A DNA stretch of 64,000 nt. It comes from Collinsella sp. Lineage in GTDB: Bacteria > Actinomycetota > Coriobacteriia > Coriobacteriales > Coriobacteriaceae. The stretch is taken from NCBI GenBank assembly GCA_019425015.1, contig JAHYYJ010000001.1, forward strand, positions 107,718 to 171,717, in the 5' to 3' direction. Of this stretch, positions 1 through 9,086 are shown piece by piece (the first letter of the stretch is position 1; each line of letters starts with the position of its first letter). A program made the translations under genes and the position numbers. Below the pieces are notes generated by a model that saw nothing but the letters and a program-made list of their open reading frames with translations, was not told the DNA's origin and did no database searches.

Positions 1-407
1 GCATCGAAGCGAATCGCCTTGAGCGGATAATGTTCCATGAGATAGCAACTTGCGATGCGGCGGTAGCGGCGTTGCTTTTGGGCGTCCACGGCCTCCTCGG
101 GAAAGACCCGCGTGCTGCAATCCAGTGCGACGCGTCTGGTCTTGACCTCGGCCATCACCACGACATCGTCGAGCTCATCGAGCAGCACCAGATCGGCCTC
201 GCCCTCGGTGCAACGATAACCCTGCTCCAGCAAGGTGTAGCCGCGCTCGTTAAAGTAGTCGATGGTGATCAGCTCGCCCAGCATGCCCAGCTCGCGGGGA
301 CTGAGCCCCTTGATAAACTCGGGCGTCATCGCCCCGCAGTCGAGCTCGCCGTTTTCCCAACGCTCCTTGAGCTGCTGCGTCTTGCTCTTTTTGCTTGCGG
401 CACTCAT
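1..407 (-). CDS. YraN/UPF0102 family endonuclease-like protein, C-terminus cut by window edge
   Basis: The first 135 residues are visible and the gene runs off the left edge. The start ATG is at 405-407 behind a good GAAAGGAGACC ribosome site. After about 30 polar residues comes the family signature: LGMLGELITIDYFNERGYTL, then EGEADLVLLDELDDVVVMAEVKTR. The D and the E-V-K of the last piece match the restriction-endonuclease-like D...ExK core. The later EAVDAQKQRRYRRIASCYL also fits the family. YraN proteins are predicted nucleases of unknown job that habitually follow rnhB, as here. A terminator separates it from rnhB, so it may have its own promoter in 408-505. The ~30-residue N-terminal extension is longer than usual. 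Confidence 0.85.
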   Translation of the reverse strand, partial: MSAASKKSKTQQLKERWENGELDCGAMTPEFIKGLSPRELGMLGELITIDYFNERGYTLLEQGYRCTEGEADLVLLDELDDVVVMAEVKTRRVALDCSTRVFPEEAVDAQKQRRYRRIASCYLMEHYPLKAIRFD

Positions 408-505
408 GGGGTCTCCTTTCCCGCACGCTGCATTGCCCCGATGATGAGGGCACCTTTCATGCGGGTAAGTACCGGAAGCAAACCAAAAGCTGACCAAATG
501 CCGTC

Positions 506-547
506 AAAAAACGGGCCGTACGCAGCAATGGTGTTGCATACGGCCCG
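506..547 (-). terminator. Rho-independent terminator after rnhB
   Basis: Perfect 9-bp stem, arms 512-520 and 539-547 (CGGGCCGTA and its complement), followed in the minus direction by a run of six T. It lies about 50 bp past the rnhB stop codon and ends the rnhB transcript before the YraN gene. Confidence 0.85.
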
Positions 548-596
548 CTACCAGCAGGTTTATAAAACCCCTGAGGTCCCTGTCTCCACAATTGAC

Positions 597-1385
597 CTAG
601 AAAAGGCGCTCAGTCTGCAGAAAGTTTCCGCAAAAGCTCACGCGGTGCAGTGGACAAAGTCCATGTTTGCGAATGGCCTCGATATGCTCGGGGCTTGCAT
701 AGCCCTTCGACTCGGCCAGATGGTACTCGGGATACTCGGCGTCGTACTCGACCATCATCTCGTCACGCGTGACCTTGGCCATGATGGACGCCGCGGCGAT
801 GCAGGCGATTTTGGCATCACCCTTCACCACATCGCGCTCGTTAGGAACGGCGCCCAAGGGGTTGCCATCCATGAGGACGCAGTCGGGTTCAAGTCCCGTA
901 TCGGCCACGGCGCCCGCAACGGCAGTACGGATAGCACGGGCCATGCCCATCTCATCGATATCCGCAGGAGCGATATGGCAAAAGCCGATGGCAGTCGCCA
1001 CCTCGGCTATCTTCACCGAGAGCAGCTCGCGGCGCGCGGGCGTGAGCTTTTTGGAATCGTTGATGCCCCAGATGCGCGGCTCCATCGGAAGACACACGGC
1101 ACACACGGTCAAGGGACCCGCTACCGAGCCACGGCCCACCTCGTCGACGCCCACGACCACACCATCACCGCCGAGCTCATGCATAAGCTGATACATGCCG
1201 TTGACGCGCTCGCGCTCGGCAAGCTCTTTGGCATGGCGTTTGAGGGCACGCTCGCAAGCCTTGATCACCTGCTGGCGCGGATCCTCGCGATAATGCTCCA
1301 CGAGGGCAGGAATCTCCTCAAACGTAGCGCTCGCCAACTCACCGGCAACCTGCGATGCCGAAACCGAGCTCGTCATGTTGGCCAT
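597..1385 (-). CDS. rnhB: Ribonuclease HII
   Basis: Removes RNA from RNA-DNA hybrids and single ribonucleotides from duplex DNA in the cytoplasm. The start at 1385 (MANMTSS) has an AAGGAGGG site six bases upstream; an in-frame start six codons earlier has none. The first ~75 residues are a helical N-terminal extension of the kind seen in Bacillus-type RNase HII. The catalytic core begins with VDEVGRGSVAGP, where Asp81 and Glu82 should be two of the metal ligands. DSKKL and GDAKIACIAAASIMAKVTRD are the other family blocks. It lies just after rplS but behind that gene's terminator. Confidence 0.97.
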   Translation of the reverse strand: MANMTSSVSASQVAGELASATFEEIPALVEHYREDPRQQVIKACERALKRHAKELAERERVNGMYQLMHELGGDGVVVGVDEVGRGSVAGPLTVCAVCLPMEPRIWGINDSKKLTPARRELLSVKIAEVATAIGFCHIAPADIDEMGMARAIRTAVAGAVADTGLEPDCVLMDGNPLGAVPNERDVVKGDAKIACIAAASIMAKVTRDEMMVEYDAEYPEYHLAESKGYASPEHIEAIRKHGLCPLHRVSFCGNFLQTERLF

Positions 1386-1414
1386 ACCAGGCCCTCCTTG
1401 CATGCAAATCAGAT

Positions 1415-1444
1415 AAAAAGAAGGGCCACCCGAAGGTGACCCTT
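1415..1444 (-). terminator. Rho-independent terminator after rplS
   Basis: Stem AAGGGTCACC / GGTGGCCCTT closed by a TTCG tetraloop, arms 1421-1430 and 1435-1444, followed in the minus direction by a T-rich tail at 1415-1420. It begins about 35 bp past the rplS stop codon. Confidence 0.9.
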
Positions 1445-1478
1445 GTGTCCAAACGAGTGGACAGACGCTGCGATCTTC

Positions 1479-1820
1479 TTAGCGCTTCTCGGGGATGCGA
1501 GCAGCCTTGCCCACCTTGTCGCGGAGGTAGTACAGCTTGGCGCGACGGACGCGACCATGACGAACGACCTCGAGCTTGGCGATCTTGGGGCTGTGAAGCG
1601 GGAAGGTACGCTCAACACCGACACCGAAGGACATCTTGCGGACGGTGAAGGTCTCGCGGGCACCGGCGCCGGCCATGCGGATGACGTCGCCCTGGAAGAC
1701 CTGGATGCGCTCGCGGTCGCCTTCCTTAATGCGGTAGTGAACCTTGACGTTGTCGGCGACGCGAACCTGAGGAATGTCCTCGCGGATCTGCTGACGCTCG
1801 ATTGCGCGGATGTAATCCAT
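1479..1820 (-). CDS. rplS: 50S ribosomal protein L19
   Basis: Protein of 113 residues, the normal length for L19, which sits at the 30S-50S interface. The start ATG at 1820 ([11 protein letters not shown]) has AAGGA seven bases upstream; an in-frame TTG two codons earlier is less well placed. Family blocks present: [31 protein letters not shown], and the basic [18 protein letters not shown] near the end. In many bacteria rplS directly follows trmD. Here some 7.8 kb (ppdK, its regulator, glyS, glyQ, lepB) separates them and rplS has its own promoter and terminator. Confidence 0.98.
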   Translation of the reverse strand: MDYIRAIERQQIREDIPQVRVADNVKVHYRIKEGDRERIQVFQGDVIRMAGAGARETFTVRKMSFGVGVERTFPLHSPKIAKLEVVRHGRVRRAKLYYLRDKVGKAARIPEKR

Positions 1821-1889
1821 GTGCAATTCCTTACTCTTCTAGAGGTGCCGTACCACCTTGGCCGGCACGTAGTTGAACAAACGTATTCG

Positions 1890-1917
1890 AGTATACACGC
1901 GCGGGTTTCTGCTGCAA
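1890..1917 (-). promoter_or_regulatory. Probable promoter of rplS
   Basis: Read on the minus strand: TTGCAG (1912-1917), a 16-bp spacer, then TATACT (1890-1895). This would start transcription about 60 bases before the rplS start codon. Confidence 0.6.
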
Positions 1918-1963
1918 GAACATTTTTTTACGCAGACAAAAAGACAAAACCCGCACATGATAA

Positions 1964-1990
1964 CCGCCCGTCTCACAATGAGACGGGCGG
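1964..1990 (-). terminator. Hairpin after ppdK, probable terminator
   Basis: Perfect 12-bp stem CCGCCCGTCTCA (1964-1975) with its complement (1979-1990) and a 3-base loop, 39 bp past the ppdK stop. The tail on the minus side is only mildly T-rich (a TTTT about 12 bases on), so termination may be weak. Confidence 0.65.
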
Positions 1991-2028
1991 CATGAAGGGG
2001 GCTACGCTAGGCGTCTAAACCCAAAACG

Positions 2029-4779
2029 TTAGGCGGAACGCTTGGCCTCGAGCTTGGCCTGGGCGGCAGCCAGGCGCGCGAGGGGCACGCGATAGGGCGA
2101 GCAGGACACGTAGTCCACGTCGGCCACGTTAAACAGGCCCTTGATGGACTTGGGGTCGCCGCCGTGCTCGCCGCACACGCCAAAGTGCATATCGGGATTG
2201 GTGGCGCGGCCCTTCTCGACGGCCAAGCGCACGAGCTCCAGCACCGCCGTGTCGATGGTCTCGAAGGGGTTGTCCTTCAGGATCTTCTTGTGCAGGTACA
2301 GCGGGATGAACTTGGCCTCGGCGTCATCGCGCGAGAAGCCAAAGGTCGTCTGGGTGAGGTCGTTGGTGCCAAAGCAGAAGAAGTCGGCATGATGGGCGAT
2401 CTCGTCAGCGACCATGCAGGCACGCGGCAGCTCGAGCATCGTGCCCACGGGAATATTGAGCTCGACGCCTTCCTCGGCGGAAACCTCGGCGATCACGCGC
2501 TCGATAACCTCGCGGGTCTGGACATGCTCGGCCGTGATGGAAACGAGCGGAACCATGATCTCGGGGCGCGGGTCGACACCCTCCTTGATAAGGCGGGCAG
2601 CGGCCGTGGCGACGGCGCGAACCTGCATGAGCGGCAGATCGCCAAAGACGACGGACAGGCGCACGCCGCGCAAGCCCAGCATGGGGTTGGACTCGACCAT
2701 GCCGTCAATGCGACGCAGGCGGGCGCGCAGGGCAGTGAGCTCCTCCTCGGGAGCGCCGGCGGCCTCCTTCTTGGTGATGGCGACCTCGAGCTCGCGAGGA
2801 TTATCCAGGAACTCATGAAGCGGCGGATCGAGCAGGCGGACGACCACATCGCGACCGGACATGGTCTTGAACATCGCCAGGAAGTCCTCGGTCTGAACCT
2901 TGAGCAAGTCGGCCAGGGCCTGCTGCTTCACGGCCTCATCGTCAGACAGGATAAAGCTCTGGATGATGTTCTTGCGATCGCCCAGGAACATGTGCTCGGT
3001 GCGGCACAGACCGATGGCCTCGGCGCCAAACTCGAGCGCGAGCTCGGCATCCTCGGGGTTGTCGGCGTTGACGCGCACGTGGTTGGCGTGACCGTCGGTC
3101 TCGTCCAAACGGATCTCATCGGCCCAAGACAGGATGGTGTCCAGGTCGCCGGTGAGCTCTGCAGAGACCAGGTCGACCGCGCCGTCGACGACGATACCCT
3201 GGGTGCCGTCGATGGAGATGACATCGCCCTCGCGCAGCACGCGGTCGCTGCCCTCGATGCGCACGACCTTCTCTGCCGCGTCAATGTGGAAGCGCTCAAC
3301 GCCGCAAACGCAGGGCGCACCCATGCCGCGGGCGATAACGGCGGCATGGCTCGTCTTGCCACCGTGGCTGGTCAGGATGCCCTCGGCGGCGACCATGCCC
3401 TTCAGGTCGTCGGGGTTGGTCTCCCAGCGGACCAGAATGACCTTGTGGCCCTCGTTGGCGCGCGCGACGGCGTCATCGCTCGAGAACACGACCTCGCCCA
3501 CGGCGGCACCGGGGCTGGCGTTAAGACCGCTGGCCAGAGCCTCGTACTTCTTGGAGGCGTCGAACTGCGGGTGAAGGAGCTGGTCGAGCTGCGCGGGATC
3601 GATGCGGCTCACGGCCTCCTCGCGAGTGATCAGTGCCTCCTCGACCATCTCGATGGCGATGCGCAGGGCGGCGGTGGCGGTGCGCTTGCCCACGCGGGTC
3701 TGGAGCATCCAGAGCTTACCCTGCTCGATGGTGAACTCGATATCGCACATATCGCGATAGTGATCCTCGAGCGTCAGGAACACGCGCTCGAGCTCCTCGC
3801 CTGCGGACTCGAGGCCCGGGGTGGTCTTGAGGTCAGCGATGGGCTCGGTGTTGCGGATGCCGGCGACGACGTCCTCGCCCTGGGCATTCACCAAAAAGTC
3901 GCCATAGAACTCCTTGATGCCGTCGGCCGGGTTGCGCGTAAAGGCGACGCCGGTCGCAGAGGTCTCGCCCTTGTTGCCAAAGGCCATGGCCTGGACGTTG
4001 ACGGCGGTACCGAGCTCGTCAGAGATGCCGTGCTGTTTGCGGTAAATGCAGGCACGCTCGTTCATCCAGCTGCCAAAGACGGCCTGGATGGCAAGGCGCA
4101 ACTGAAGCTCCGGGTCGTGCGGGAAGACAGGCTTGCCGTCGGCGACCTCGAGCTCGGGATACAGGGTCGCCTCGACGTTCTCGGAGAAGATGCCCTTAAA
4201 GGTCTCGACGAGCTCCTGCAGGTCCTCGGCCGAAAGCTCGGAATCGACACGAACGCCGGCGACCAGGCGGGCCTGGGTCAGAGCGTTCTCGAATAGGTCG
4301 GCGTCGACGCCCATGACGACGTTGGAGAACATCTGGATAAAGCGACGGTAGCTGTCCCAGGCAAAGCGCGGGTTCTGCGTCTGCGCGATAAGGCCCTGGA
4401 CGGAATCGTCGTTGAGGCCTAGGTTGAGGACCGTGTCCATCATGCCGGGCATGGAGAACGGAGCGCCCGAGCGAACCGACACGAGCAGCGGATCGGAGGC
4501 ATCGCCGAGTTTCTTGCCGCAACGGGCCTCGAGGTCCGCCTCGGCGGCAACGATCTCATCGAGTGCGCCTTCGGGCCAGACGTTGCCGGCACCGGAGTAC
4601 TCGACACAGGTCTGGCAGGTAATGGTAAAGCCACCGGGAACCGGCAGACCGATGCGGCTCATCTCGGCAAGGTTTGCGCCTTTGCCGCCAAGCACGAAGT
4701 TCATGGATTTGTCGCCCTCAGTGACACAGGTGCCCTGGGCGTCGGTTCCAAAACGGTAAACCCTCTTGCAATCGCTCAC
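2029..4779 (-). CDS. ppdK: Pyruvate, phosphate dikinase
   Basis: Interconverts pyruvate + ATP + Pi with phosphoenolpyruvate + AMP + PPi in the cytoplasm. The 916 residues match the usual ~870-900. The N-terminal ATP-grasp part opens with LGGKGANLAEMSRIGLPVPG. The central swivelling phosphohistidine domain has GGKTSHAAVIARGMGAPCV with the carrier His at about residue 478. The C-terminal PEP/pyruvate barrel has CFGTNDLTQTTFGFSRDD and GVCGEHGGDP with the catalytic Cys. Its dedicated regulator is the next gene upstream, 326 bp away. The product PEP is a substrate of two enzymes of the aromatic operon at 34-42 kb; that link is only metabolic. Confidence 0.98.
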   Translation of the reverse strand: MSDCKRVYRFGTDAQGTCVTEGDKSMNFVLGGKGANLAEMSRIGLPVPGGFTITCQTCVEYSGAGNVWPEGALDEIVAAEADLEARCGKKLGDASDPLLVSVRSGAPFSMPGMMDTVLNLGLNDDSVQGLIAQTQNPRFAWDSYRRFIQMFSNVVMGVDADLFENALTQARLVAGVRVDSELSAEDLQELVETFKGIFSENVEATLYPELEVADGKPVFPHDPELQLRLAIQAVFGSWMNERACIYRKQHGISDELGTAVNVQAMAFGNKGETSATGVAFTRNPADGIKEFYGDFLVNAQGEDVVAGIRNTEPIADLKTTPGLESAGEELERVFLTLEDHYRDMCDIEFTIEQGKLWMLQTRVGKRTATAALRIAIEMVEEALITREEAVSRIDPAQLDQLLHPQFDASKKYEALASGLNASPGAAVGEVVFSSDDAVARANEGHKVILVRWETNPDDLKGMVAAEGILTSHGGKTSHAAVIARGMGAPCVCGVERFHIDAAEKVVRIEGSDRVLREGDVISIDGTQGIVVDGAVDLVSAELTGDLDTILSWADEIRLDETDGHANHVRVNADNPEDAELALEFGAEAIGLCRTEHMFLGDRKNIIQSFILSDDEAVKQQALADLLKVQTEDFLAMFKTMSGRDVVVRLLDPPLHEFLDNPRELEVAITKKEAAGAPEEELTALRARLRRIDGMVESNPMLGLRGVRLSVVFGDLPLMQVRAVATAAARLIKEGVDPRPEIMVPLVSITAEHVQTREVIERVIAEVSAEEGVELNIPVGTMLELPRACMVADEIAHHADFFCFGTNDLTQTTFGFSRDDAEAKFIPLYLHKKILKDNPFETIDTAVLELVRLAVEKGRATNPDMHFGVCGEHGGDPKSIKGLFNVADVDYVSCSPYRVPLARLAAAQAKLEAKRSA

Positions 4780-4854
4780 GATACTTCCCCTTCCATGCGC
4801 TTACGCGCACGACCGTGGTAACGAATCGACCCGCCGGATGCGGGCCGTGAGGGA

Positions 4855-4940
4855 ACTATACGGCGGGTTTTGGACAGGCTTGAGCAGAGGGTGCGCGGTT
4901 TGGTAAACGTGCTAAAACCGGCGGTAAACGGTAGGTAAAG
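4855..4940 (-). promoter_or_regulatory. Promoter region of ppdK with three phased GGTAAA repeats
   Basis: The gene-free stretch 4780-5105 holds no coding sequence that I can support. On the minus strand a TATAGT -10 box lies at 4855-4860; no good -35 box is visible. Upstream of it the plus strand has GGTAAAC at 4902-4908 and 4923-4929 and GGTAAAG at 4934-4940. Spacings of 21 and 11 bp put all three on nearly the same face of the helix, as expected for an activator site array. No regulator is known to me for this motif. The rest of the stretch up to 5040 is AT-rich with no clear structure. Confidence 0.4.
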
Positions 4941-5048
4941 GTGGCTACCTTATGAAGATACCACTACAAGGAAAGTGCAGGTCGGATGCGATGTATTTGC
5001 TAAATCGCTTTACCATTTATCAGCATTATTTCCAAGTATTCTCTTTGG

Positions 5049-5109
5049 TTAGCTAAAAGAGCCCCGTCCCAAATTAGCTACCCAAACAACCTTGTCCCAA
5101 GTGAGCTAC
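5049..5109 (+). repeat. REP-like repeat pair at the end of the PPDK regulator gene
   Basis: Two 20-bp direct repeats, 5062-5081 and 5090-5109, agree at 16 of 20 positions (CCCCGTCCCAAATTAGCTAC against CCTTGTCCCAAGTGAGCTAC) at a 28-bp period. A further TTAGCTAA at 5049-5056 makes the outer part palindromic. The last repeat contains the TAG stop codon of the regulator gene (5106-5108). The GTCCC core, GGGAC on the other strand, also appears in the palindromes beside the transposase near 13 kb. Confidence 0.55.
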
Positions 5110-5981
5110 TTTTGTTGAGCGCGGCGGGCGGCACGGCGGGCTCTTGCCTCTTGAATCTCTTCGAGGTGAGCAATGATCTCGGCAGCGCTTTCCTCGATGG
5201 CTTTGCCGTCGGTACGCACAACAAAGCAGCCTAAGCGCTTCATGAGGGCACGAGCTTCCTCAAGCTCGCTGCGCACGCTCTCAGGCTCGGCATAGGAGCC
5301 GGCAACGGCACGGGCGTAGTCATCGCCCAAGCGGCTATCGCGAATCTCAGAAATAACGTCGACGGTCGAAATCAGGCCGAACAGGTGCATCGGGTCAACC
5401 TCGTAAATCGACTTGGGCGGCTCCATGCCATGCGCCAGTGGGACATTGGCGACCTTGTAGCCCTGATAGGCTAAATACATCGACAGCGGCGTCTTGGATG
5501 TACGCGACACACCCAGCAGCACGATATCGGCACCCGACAGATCGTCGCAACCACGACCGTCATCGTGCTCAACGAAATACTCCATGGCCTCGATACGATG
5601 GAAATAGCGGTCATCGGTCTTGTGAATCACGCCCGCAACGCACTTGGGCGGCACACCGATGAGCGACGACAGCACGGCAAGCGTCGGGCCGATCAGGTCG
5701 ACCGAACGGATATGCAGCATACCCAGGTAATCGAGCACGCGGGCGCGAAGCGCCGGATCGACAATGGTATGGAACACGGCGACATCGCGATGGTCGGCAT
5801 CGACGCGCGGCCCCACAAATGACTTGACCTGCTCCACGGAGGTCACCTTGGGCAGGCGCAAAACGCGAAAAGCCCCTTCATCAAATTGCCCGGACGCCGC
5901 AAGCACCACCTCACAAGCGGTATCGCCGAGCGAGTCGGAGATAACGATAACGGTGGGACGAGCGGTGACCGGGCAATCCAT
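5106..5981 (-). CDS. Pyruvate, phosphate dikinase regulatory protein (kinase/pyrophosphorylase)
   Basis: Bifunctional ADP-dependent kinase and Pi-dependent pyrophosphorylase that inactivates and reactivates PPDK by a threonine phosphate next to the catalytic His (PDRP/DUF299 family, established). The 291 residues fit the family. Visible marks: ISDSLGDTACEV at the start, DLIGPTLAVLSSLIG, HKTDDRYFHRIEAMEY, and the P-loop GVSRTSKTPLSMYLA from about residue 157. The start ATG is preceded by AAAAGGAG. It lies between glyS and ppdK, so regulator and target are linked, although a promoter and a 326-bp gap separate them. The stop codon lies inside a REP-like repeat. Confidence 0.95.
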   Translation of the reverse strand: MDCPVTARPTVIVISDSLGDTACEVVLAASGQFDEGAFRVLRLPKVTSVEQVKSFVGPRVDADHRDVAVFHTIVDPALRARVLDYLGMLHIRSVDLIGPTLAVLSSLIGVPPKCVAGVIHKTDDRYFHRIEAMEYFVEHDDGRGCDDLSGADIVLLGVSRTSKTPLSMYLAYQGYKVANVPLAHGMEPPKSIYEVDPMHLFGLISTVDVISEIRDSRLGDDYARAVAGSYAEPESVRSELEEARALMKRLGCFVVRTDGKAIEESAAEIIAHLEEIQEARARRAARRAQQK

Positions 5982-6015
5982 GCGGGGCTCCTTTTGCGCT
6001 TATGCGCAGGCTGGC

Positions 6016-8112
6016 TTACTTTTTGCGGGCAAGCTCACCGATGTTGGCAATGCCGGAGAAAACGGCCTCGAAGCGGTTGAGCAGCTTAAGGCGATTATCG
6101 CGAAGCTGCTCGTCCTTGTCCATGACCATGACCTCATCGAAGAAACGGTCGATGGGCGCGCGCAGGGCGGCGAGGGCGGCAAATGCGGCCGGGTAGTCCT
6201 CGGCAGCAAGGGCGGCATCGACGGCGGTCTGAGCAGCCTCGGAGGCGTCGGCGAGCGCAAGCTCGACCTCGCCCATCAGGCTGCGGTCATACTCCGCACC
6301 CAGCTCGGGCTTGGAGATATGCGCGGCGCGGGCATAGGCGGTCGCCAGGTTGTCGAACGTCTCAGCGTCGTTCTTGCGGGCCTCGTCGAGGGCGGCGCAG
6401 CGGGCGAAGAAGACGGACGGAGCGATGATGTGCACCGCGGAGACGGCGGCGACGGTATCGGCCGGAATCTTTTCGTCGCGGGCCATGCTCACCAGGCGGC
6501 CATGGAAGAAGTCACGAACCTGCTGGGCGACCTCGGCGGCGTCAAACTCAATGCCCTGCTCACTGTAGAGTTCGAGGGCAAAGTCGATGAGCGACGTGGG
6601 GTCGATCGGCAGACGGTCGCGCAGGATGTTGATAATGCCGATAGCGGCACGACGCAGCGCGTAGGGGTCGGAGGAGCCGGTCGGGGGCTCGCCGATGGCA
6701 AAGATACCGGCGATGGTATCGAGCTTGTCGGCGCAGGCCACGATGCAGCCAGCGGTGCCCTCGGGCAGCTCGTCACCGGCAAAACGGGGACGATAGTGAT
6801 CGCGAATAGCATGGGCGACCTCGTCGTTCTCCCCCATCGCGGTCGCGTAATAACCGCCCATCACGCCCTGCTGGCTCGTGAACTCGACGACGGCGTTGGA
6901 CACCAGGTCTGCCTTGCACAGGTGTGCGGCGCGAGCAGCGTCGGCGGCAAGATGGGCGCCCAGGTGAGCCTCGCGGGCGATAGCGAGCGCAAGCTGCTCG
7001 ATGCGCTCGGACTTGGCGAGCACGCTACCGAGCTTCTCCTGGAAGGCAACCTTGGACAGACGCTCACGGAACTCGTCGAGGGGAATCTTCAGGTCCTCCT
7101 CGTAGAAGAACTTAGCGTCGTCCAGACGGGCGCGCACGACGCGCTCGTTACCGTCGATCACTCGCTCGGCGTTCTCGGGCTTGCTGTTGGAGACGACCAC
7201 GAACTCACGCGTCAGCTTGCCCTCGCCGTCATAGATCGGGAAGTAGCGCTGGTTGGTGAGCATGGACTCGCAGATAATCTCGTGCGGGACCTTGAGGAAC
7301 TCCTCGTCGAAAGTACCGACGAGCACCGTCGACCACTCGCAGAGGTTAATGACCTCCTCAAAGACCTTCTTGGGCGTATCGACATGGCAGCCGGGGCGAG
7401 CGGCCTCGACCTCGGCGATACCGGCGAGAATCGCCTCGCGACGGCGCTCGGCAGAAAGCACGCCGGCATCCTCGAGCACCTGCTCGTAAACAGCGGGGCT
7501 GGCGACCACATGGTCACCGGGGCCAAGCACGCGATGGCCACGCGTGGTGTTGCCACTCGTCACGTCGGCAAACGACACGGGCACAACATCCTCGCCCAGA
7601 AGGCAGCAGATCCAACGGACCGGACGAACAAAGGTCGCGTGCTCGTGGCCCCAGCGCTGAGAGCGGTAGTTGGGCCACTGCAGGCCGGCGATGGTCTTCT
7701 CACACAGAGCGGTCAGAATCGGCGTAGCCGGTGCGGAAGGGATATTCTTCTCGGCAAAGACGTACTCACGGCCGTCGGTGTCCTCGCGACGGACCAGATC
7801 CTCGGCAGCCACACCGCACTTGCGGGCGAAGCCCTGGGCGGCCTTGGTGGCGTTACCGTCAGCGTCGAAGGCGATGTTTGCCGCGGGGCCACGCTTGACC
7901 TCGTGAACCTCATCGGTCGCGGTGGCAACGTCGGCAACGAGCGCAGCCAGGCGACGCGGGCTCGAGATCACGCGGACCTCGCCGTGGGCCAGACCGGCCT
8001 CGTCGAGACCCTTGGCGATCATGGTACCAAGCTGCTTGACGGCATTGTTCAGCGGTGCAGAGGGCATTTCCTCCGTACCGATCTCAAACAGGAAATCCTT
8101 AGCGTCTGCCAT
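6016..8112 (-). CDS. glyS: Glycyl-tRNA synthetase, beta subunit
   Basis: Beta chain of the alpha2beta2 glycyl-tRNA synthetase. It binds tRNA-Gly and supports aminoacylation by the alpha chain. The 698 residues are normal length. The N-terminus FLFEIGTEEMPSAPL is the family hallmark. HD-like helical blocks (LGSVLAKSERIEQLA, KADLVSNAVVEFTSQQGVMG) sit in the middle, and the C-terminal DALR-type anticodon-binding region includes FDEVMVMDKDEQLRDNRL. It starts three bases after glyQ ends and is certainly co-transcribed with it. Confidence 0.98.
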   Translation of the reverse strand: MADAKDFLFEIGTEEMPSAPLNNAVKQLGTMIAKGLDEAGLAHGEVRVISSPRRLAALVADVATATDEVHEVKRGPAANIAFDADGNATKAAQGFARKCGVAAEDLVRREDTDGREYVFAEKNIPSAPATPILTALCEKTIAGLQWPNYRSQRWGHEHATFVRPVRWICCLLGEDVVPVSFADVTSGNTTRGHRVLGPGDHVVASPAVYEQVLEDAGVLSAERRREAILAGIAEVEAARPGCHVDTPKKVFEEVINLCEWSTVLVGTFDEEFLKVPHEIICESMLTNQRYFPIYDGEGKLTREFVVVSNSKPENAERVIDGNERVVRARLDDAKFFYEEDLKIPLDEFRERLSKVAFQEKLGSVLAKSERIEQLALAIAREAHLGAHLAADAARAAHLCKADLVSNAVVEFTSQQGVMGGYYATAMGENDEVAHAIRDHYRPRFAGDELPEGTAGCIVACADKLDTIAGIFAIGEPPTGSSDPYALRRAAIGIINILRDRLPIDPTSLIDFALELYSEQGIEFDAAEVAQQVRDFFHGRLVSMARDEKIPADTVAAVSAVHIIAPSVFFARCAALDEARKNDAETFDNLATAYARAAHISKPELGAEYDRSLMGEVELALADASEAAQTAVDAALAAEDYPAAFAALAALRAPIDRFFDEVMVMDKDEQLRDNRLKLLNRFEAVFSGIANIGELARKK

Positions 8113-8115
8113 GGC

Positions 8116-9027
8116 TTACGCCACCTCGCCTTCCTGGTCGGCATTCTCGTTGACTCCGGCGACCTCGGCCATGTAGGCCTCGCAGCACGCCTTGGCGACG
8201 GCGCGGACGCGCAGGATGTAGTTGGCACGCTCGACCGCGGACAGGGCGCCGCGGGCATCGAGCAGGTTGAAGGCGTGGCTGCACTTCATGACACAGTCGT
8301 ACGCCGGCAACGGCAGCTTGCGCTCCAGGCAGGAATGGCACTCGGCCTCGTAGTCGTCAAACTTCTGACGCATCATCTCGACGTTGGCGACCTCAAAGTT
8401 ATAGGCACTGAACTCGCGCTCGTTCTCGAGGAACACGTCGCCGTAGGTCATGGGCGTGCCGTCGGGCAGATAGCTCCACACCAGATCGTAGACCGAGTTG
8501 ACGCCCTGAGCGTACATGGCGATACGCTCCAGGCCATAGGTGATCTCGACGGGCACGGGGTCGACCTCGATACCGCCCACCTGCTGGAAGTACGTGAACT
8601 GCGTGACCTCCATGCCGTTGAGCCAGACCTCCCAGCCAAGGCCCCAGGCGCCCAGCGTCGGGCTCTCCCAGTCGTCCTCGACAAAACGGACGTCATGGTC
8701 GTTGGGGTCCAGGCCAATGGCAGCAAGAGACCCCAGGTAAAGCTCCTGTGCGTTGACCGGTGAGGGCTTAATGAGCACCTGGAACTGATAGTAGTGCTGC
8801 ATGCGGTTAGGGTTCTCGCCGTAGCGGCCGTCGGCGGGACGGCGGCAGGGCTGCGCATAGCAGGTGCGCCATTCGGCGGGACCGAGCGAGCGCAGCGTGG
8901 TCGCGGTATGGAAGGTACCGGCACCGACCTCGGAGTCATAGGGCTGCATAATGACGCAGCCCTGCTCGCCCCAGTACTGCTGGAGGCGCAGGATGATGTC
9001 TTGGAAGGAAAGCGATGAAGCGTTCAT
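8116..9027 (-). CDS. glyQ: Glycyl-tRNA synthetase, alpha subunit
   Basis: Catalytic chain of the alpha2beta2 bacterial glycyl-tRNA synthetase. The 303 residues include the class II core: [26 protein letters not shown] split across the N-terminus, [22 protein letters not shown], and [16 protein letters not shown]. It heads the glyQ-glyS pair. Only 59 bp separate it from lepB, and the likely start of transcription leaves a leader under 45 bases, so there is no room for a T-box riboswitch. Confidence 0.98.
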   Translation of the reverse strand: MNASSLSFQDIILRLQQYWGEQGCVIMQPYDSEVGAGTFHTATTLRSLGPAEWRTCYAQPCRRPADGRYGENPNRMQHYYQFQVLIKPSPVNAQELYLGSLAAIGLDPNDHDVRFVEDDWESPTLGAWGLGWEVWLNGMEVTQFTYFQQVGGIEVDPVPVEITYGLERIAMYAQGVNSVYDLVWSYLPDGTPMTYGDVFLENEREFSAYNFEVANVEMMRQKFDDYEAECHSCLERKLPLPAYDCVMKCSHAFNLLDARGALSAVERANYILRVRAVAKACCEAYMAEVAGVNENADQEGEVA

Positions 9028-9073
9028 GCCTCTAATATCCCCTCGTCGAAACGATTACACGGTTAGGTACTGT

Positions 9074-9079
9074 ACTATA
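9074..9079 (-). promoter_or_regulatory. Probable -10 box for glyQ-glyS
   Basis: TATAGT read on the minus strand, 47 bp upstream of the glyQ start codon in the only gap of this stretch. No convincing -35 box. The lepB stop lies just upstream, so read-through from the trmD-lepB operon is also possible. Confidence 0.4.
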
Positions 9080-9086
9080 GCGGTTT

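Noticed and set aside
30..1439. Plus-strand frame of 469 codons across the YraN and rnhB genes
   Set aside because: Mirrors two real minus-strand genes and runs through both terminators.
5764..8763. Open frame of 999 codons on the plus strand opposite glyS and glyQ
   Set aside because: Antisense to two certain genes; the frame is kept open only by the third-position G/C bias. No ribosome site or family motif. The same applies to long plus-strand frames opposite ppdK, obgE, the radical SAM gene and rmlC-rmlD.
9028..9086. T-box riboswitch for glyQS
   Set aside because: The gap is only 59 bp; no specifier loop or T-box sequence fits.
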